From positions 1 to 6,207 of the forward strand of contig JAFAED010000073.1 of NCBI GenBank assembly GCA_023424275.1: a stretch of 6,207 nucleotides of DNA, written 5' to 3'. This document shows, piece after piece, positions 5,759 to 6,207 of the stretch. Under the pieces are notes generated by a model. It was not told the origin of the DNA. It saw only the letters and a list, made by a program, of their open reading frames with translations, and made no database searches. Origin of the DNA: Pseudomonadota bacterium. Its GTDB lineage: Bacteria > Pseudomonadota > Alphaproteobacteria > Sphingomonadales > Sphingomonadaceae. A program made the position numbers and the translations under genes. How positions within the stretch are numbered: position 1 is the first letter of the stretch; the number at the start of each line of letters is the position of its first letter.

Positions 5759-6207
5759 GTCTCCATAGCGGCATTCCGCGCACAATTGCCGCCGACGTCC
5801 GTCGCGGCGAGCGGCTCGAATATTGGACGCTCGGCTGGATGGCGAGCGTCGTCCTCGTCATGTGGCTCGTGATGGGCGCAAGCCAGGCGATGAAGGCGGC
5901 GGTGATCGAAGACTTTCTGAGCCTTGTCCCCGCGATCGTCTTCCTGCTCTCGGTCCGCTGGGAACGCCGCCGTCCGAACGCCCGCTTTCCCTTCGGCTAT
6001 CGCCGCGCGAACAGCCTCGCCTTCCTTGTCGCCGCGACCGCCCTGCTCTCAGTCGGCGGCTTCCTCGCTTATGAGAGCGTGTCGACGCTGATCCGGCAAG
6101 AGCATCCGACCGTCGGCGGGATCACGCTGTTCGGCGAGACGATCTGGCTTGGCTGGCTGATGCTCGCGGCGCTCGCCTATTCGGTCGTTCCGCCGATCAT
6201 CCTCGGG
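5755..6207 (+). CDS. Cation diffusion facilitator (CDF) transporter, N-terminal part
   Basis: CDF proteins are inner-membrane antiporters that export divalent metals such as Zn2+, Fe2+, Co2+ or Mn2+ using the proton gradient. The frame is open from ATG 5755 to the window edge (151 residues), so the gene is cut off. Likely membrane segments are at about 24-43, 50-67, 85-106 and 130-150. E52-D53 stand early in the second segment, where CDFs place acidic metal ligands. The loop carries RFPFGYRRANS (77-87), matching the family's FGY-R signature before segment three. The region GETIWLGWLMLAALAYSVVPPIILG continues as in proteobacterial members. The C-terminal half, with the remaining metal ligands and cytoplasmic domain, lies outside, so the metal cannot be judged. 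The ATGA overlap with the lipoprotein gene implies coupled translation. Confidence 0.88.
   Translation, partial: MSLHSGIPRTIAADVRRGERLEYWTLGWMASVVLVMWLVMGASQAMKAAVIEDFLSLVPAIVFLLSVRWERRRPNARFPFGYRRANSLAFLVAATALLSVGGFLAYESVSTLIRQEHPTVGGITLFGETIWLGWLMLAALAYSVVPPIILG

Noticed and set aside
5186..5785. 199-codon minus-strand open frame upstream of argD
   Set aside because: It is antisense to the lipoprotein and overlaps the argD promoter and leader hairpin; its composition is that of a shadow frame.

Overview
The window is high-GC, gene-dense bacterial chromosome whose gene content and protein sequences fit an alphaproteobacterium. The style of the arginine genes and the short DUF3617-like secreted protein suggests a sphingomonad (Sphingopyxis/Sphingomonas type). 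That placement comes from recognising protein families and was not computed. No rRNA, tRNA, CRISPR array, insertion sequence or phage signature was seen.

Layout, left to right. (1) 1-80, plus strand: the probable 3' end of an unidentified gene, converging on queE. (2) 90-1419, minus strand: queC then queE in transcription order, two consecutive steps of 7-deazaguanine (queuosine precursor) synthesis. QueE makes CDG and QueC converts it to preQ0. (3) 1604-2011, minus strand: a small secreted, cysteine-containing DUF3617-like protein. (4) 2138-5173, minus strand: a tight argD-argF-hslO operon. ArgD and ArgF are arginine-biosynthesis enzymes; HslO is the redox-activated holdase Hsp33. The argD/argF junction is an ATGATG overlap, and hslO starts 10 nt after argF on a GTG. 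(5) 5318-6207, plus strand: a short lipoprotein resembling part of a solute-binding protein, joined by an ATGA overlap to a cation diffusion facilitator (CDF) transporter that runs off the window.

The most interesting non-coding stretch is the 144-bp divergent region 5174-5317. On the argD side it holds a sigma70-like promoter, two direct copies of a 10-bp near-palindrome, and a textbook intrinsic-terminator hairpin with a U-run inside the argD 5' leader, just before a good Shine-Dalgarno sequence. This looks like a candidate transcription attenuator for the argD-argF-hslO operon. The -10 elements of the two divergent promoters share the same TATA bases. I see no clearly new multi-gene system; the remaining genes are ordinary housekeeping families. 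No stretch over 300 bases lacks a gene (the longest gap is 184 bp, 1420-1603).
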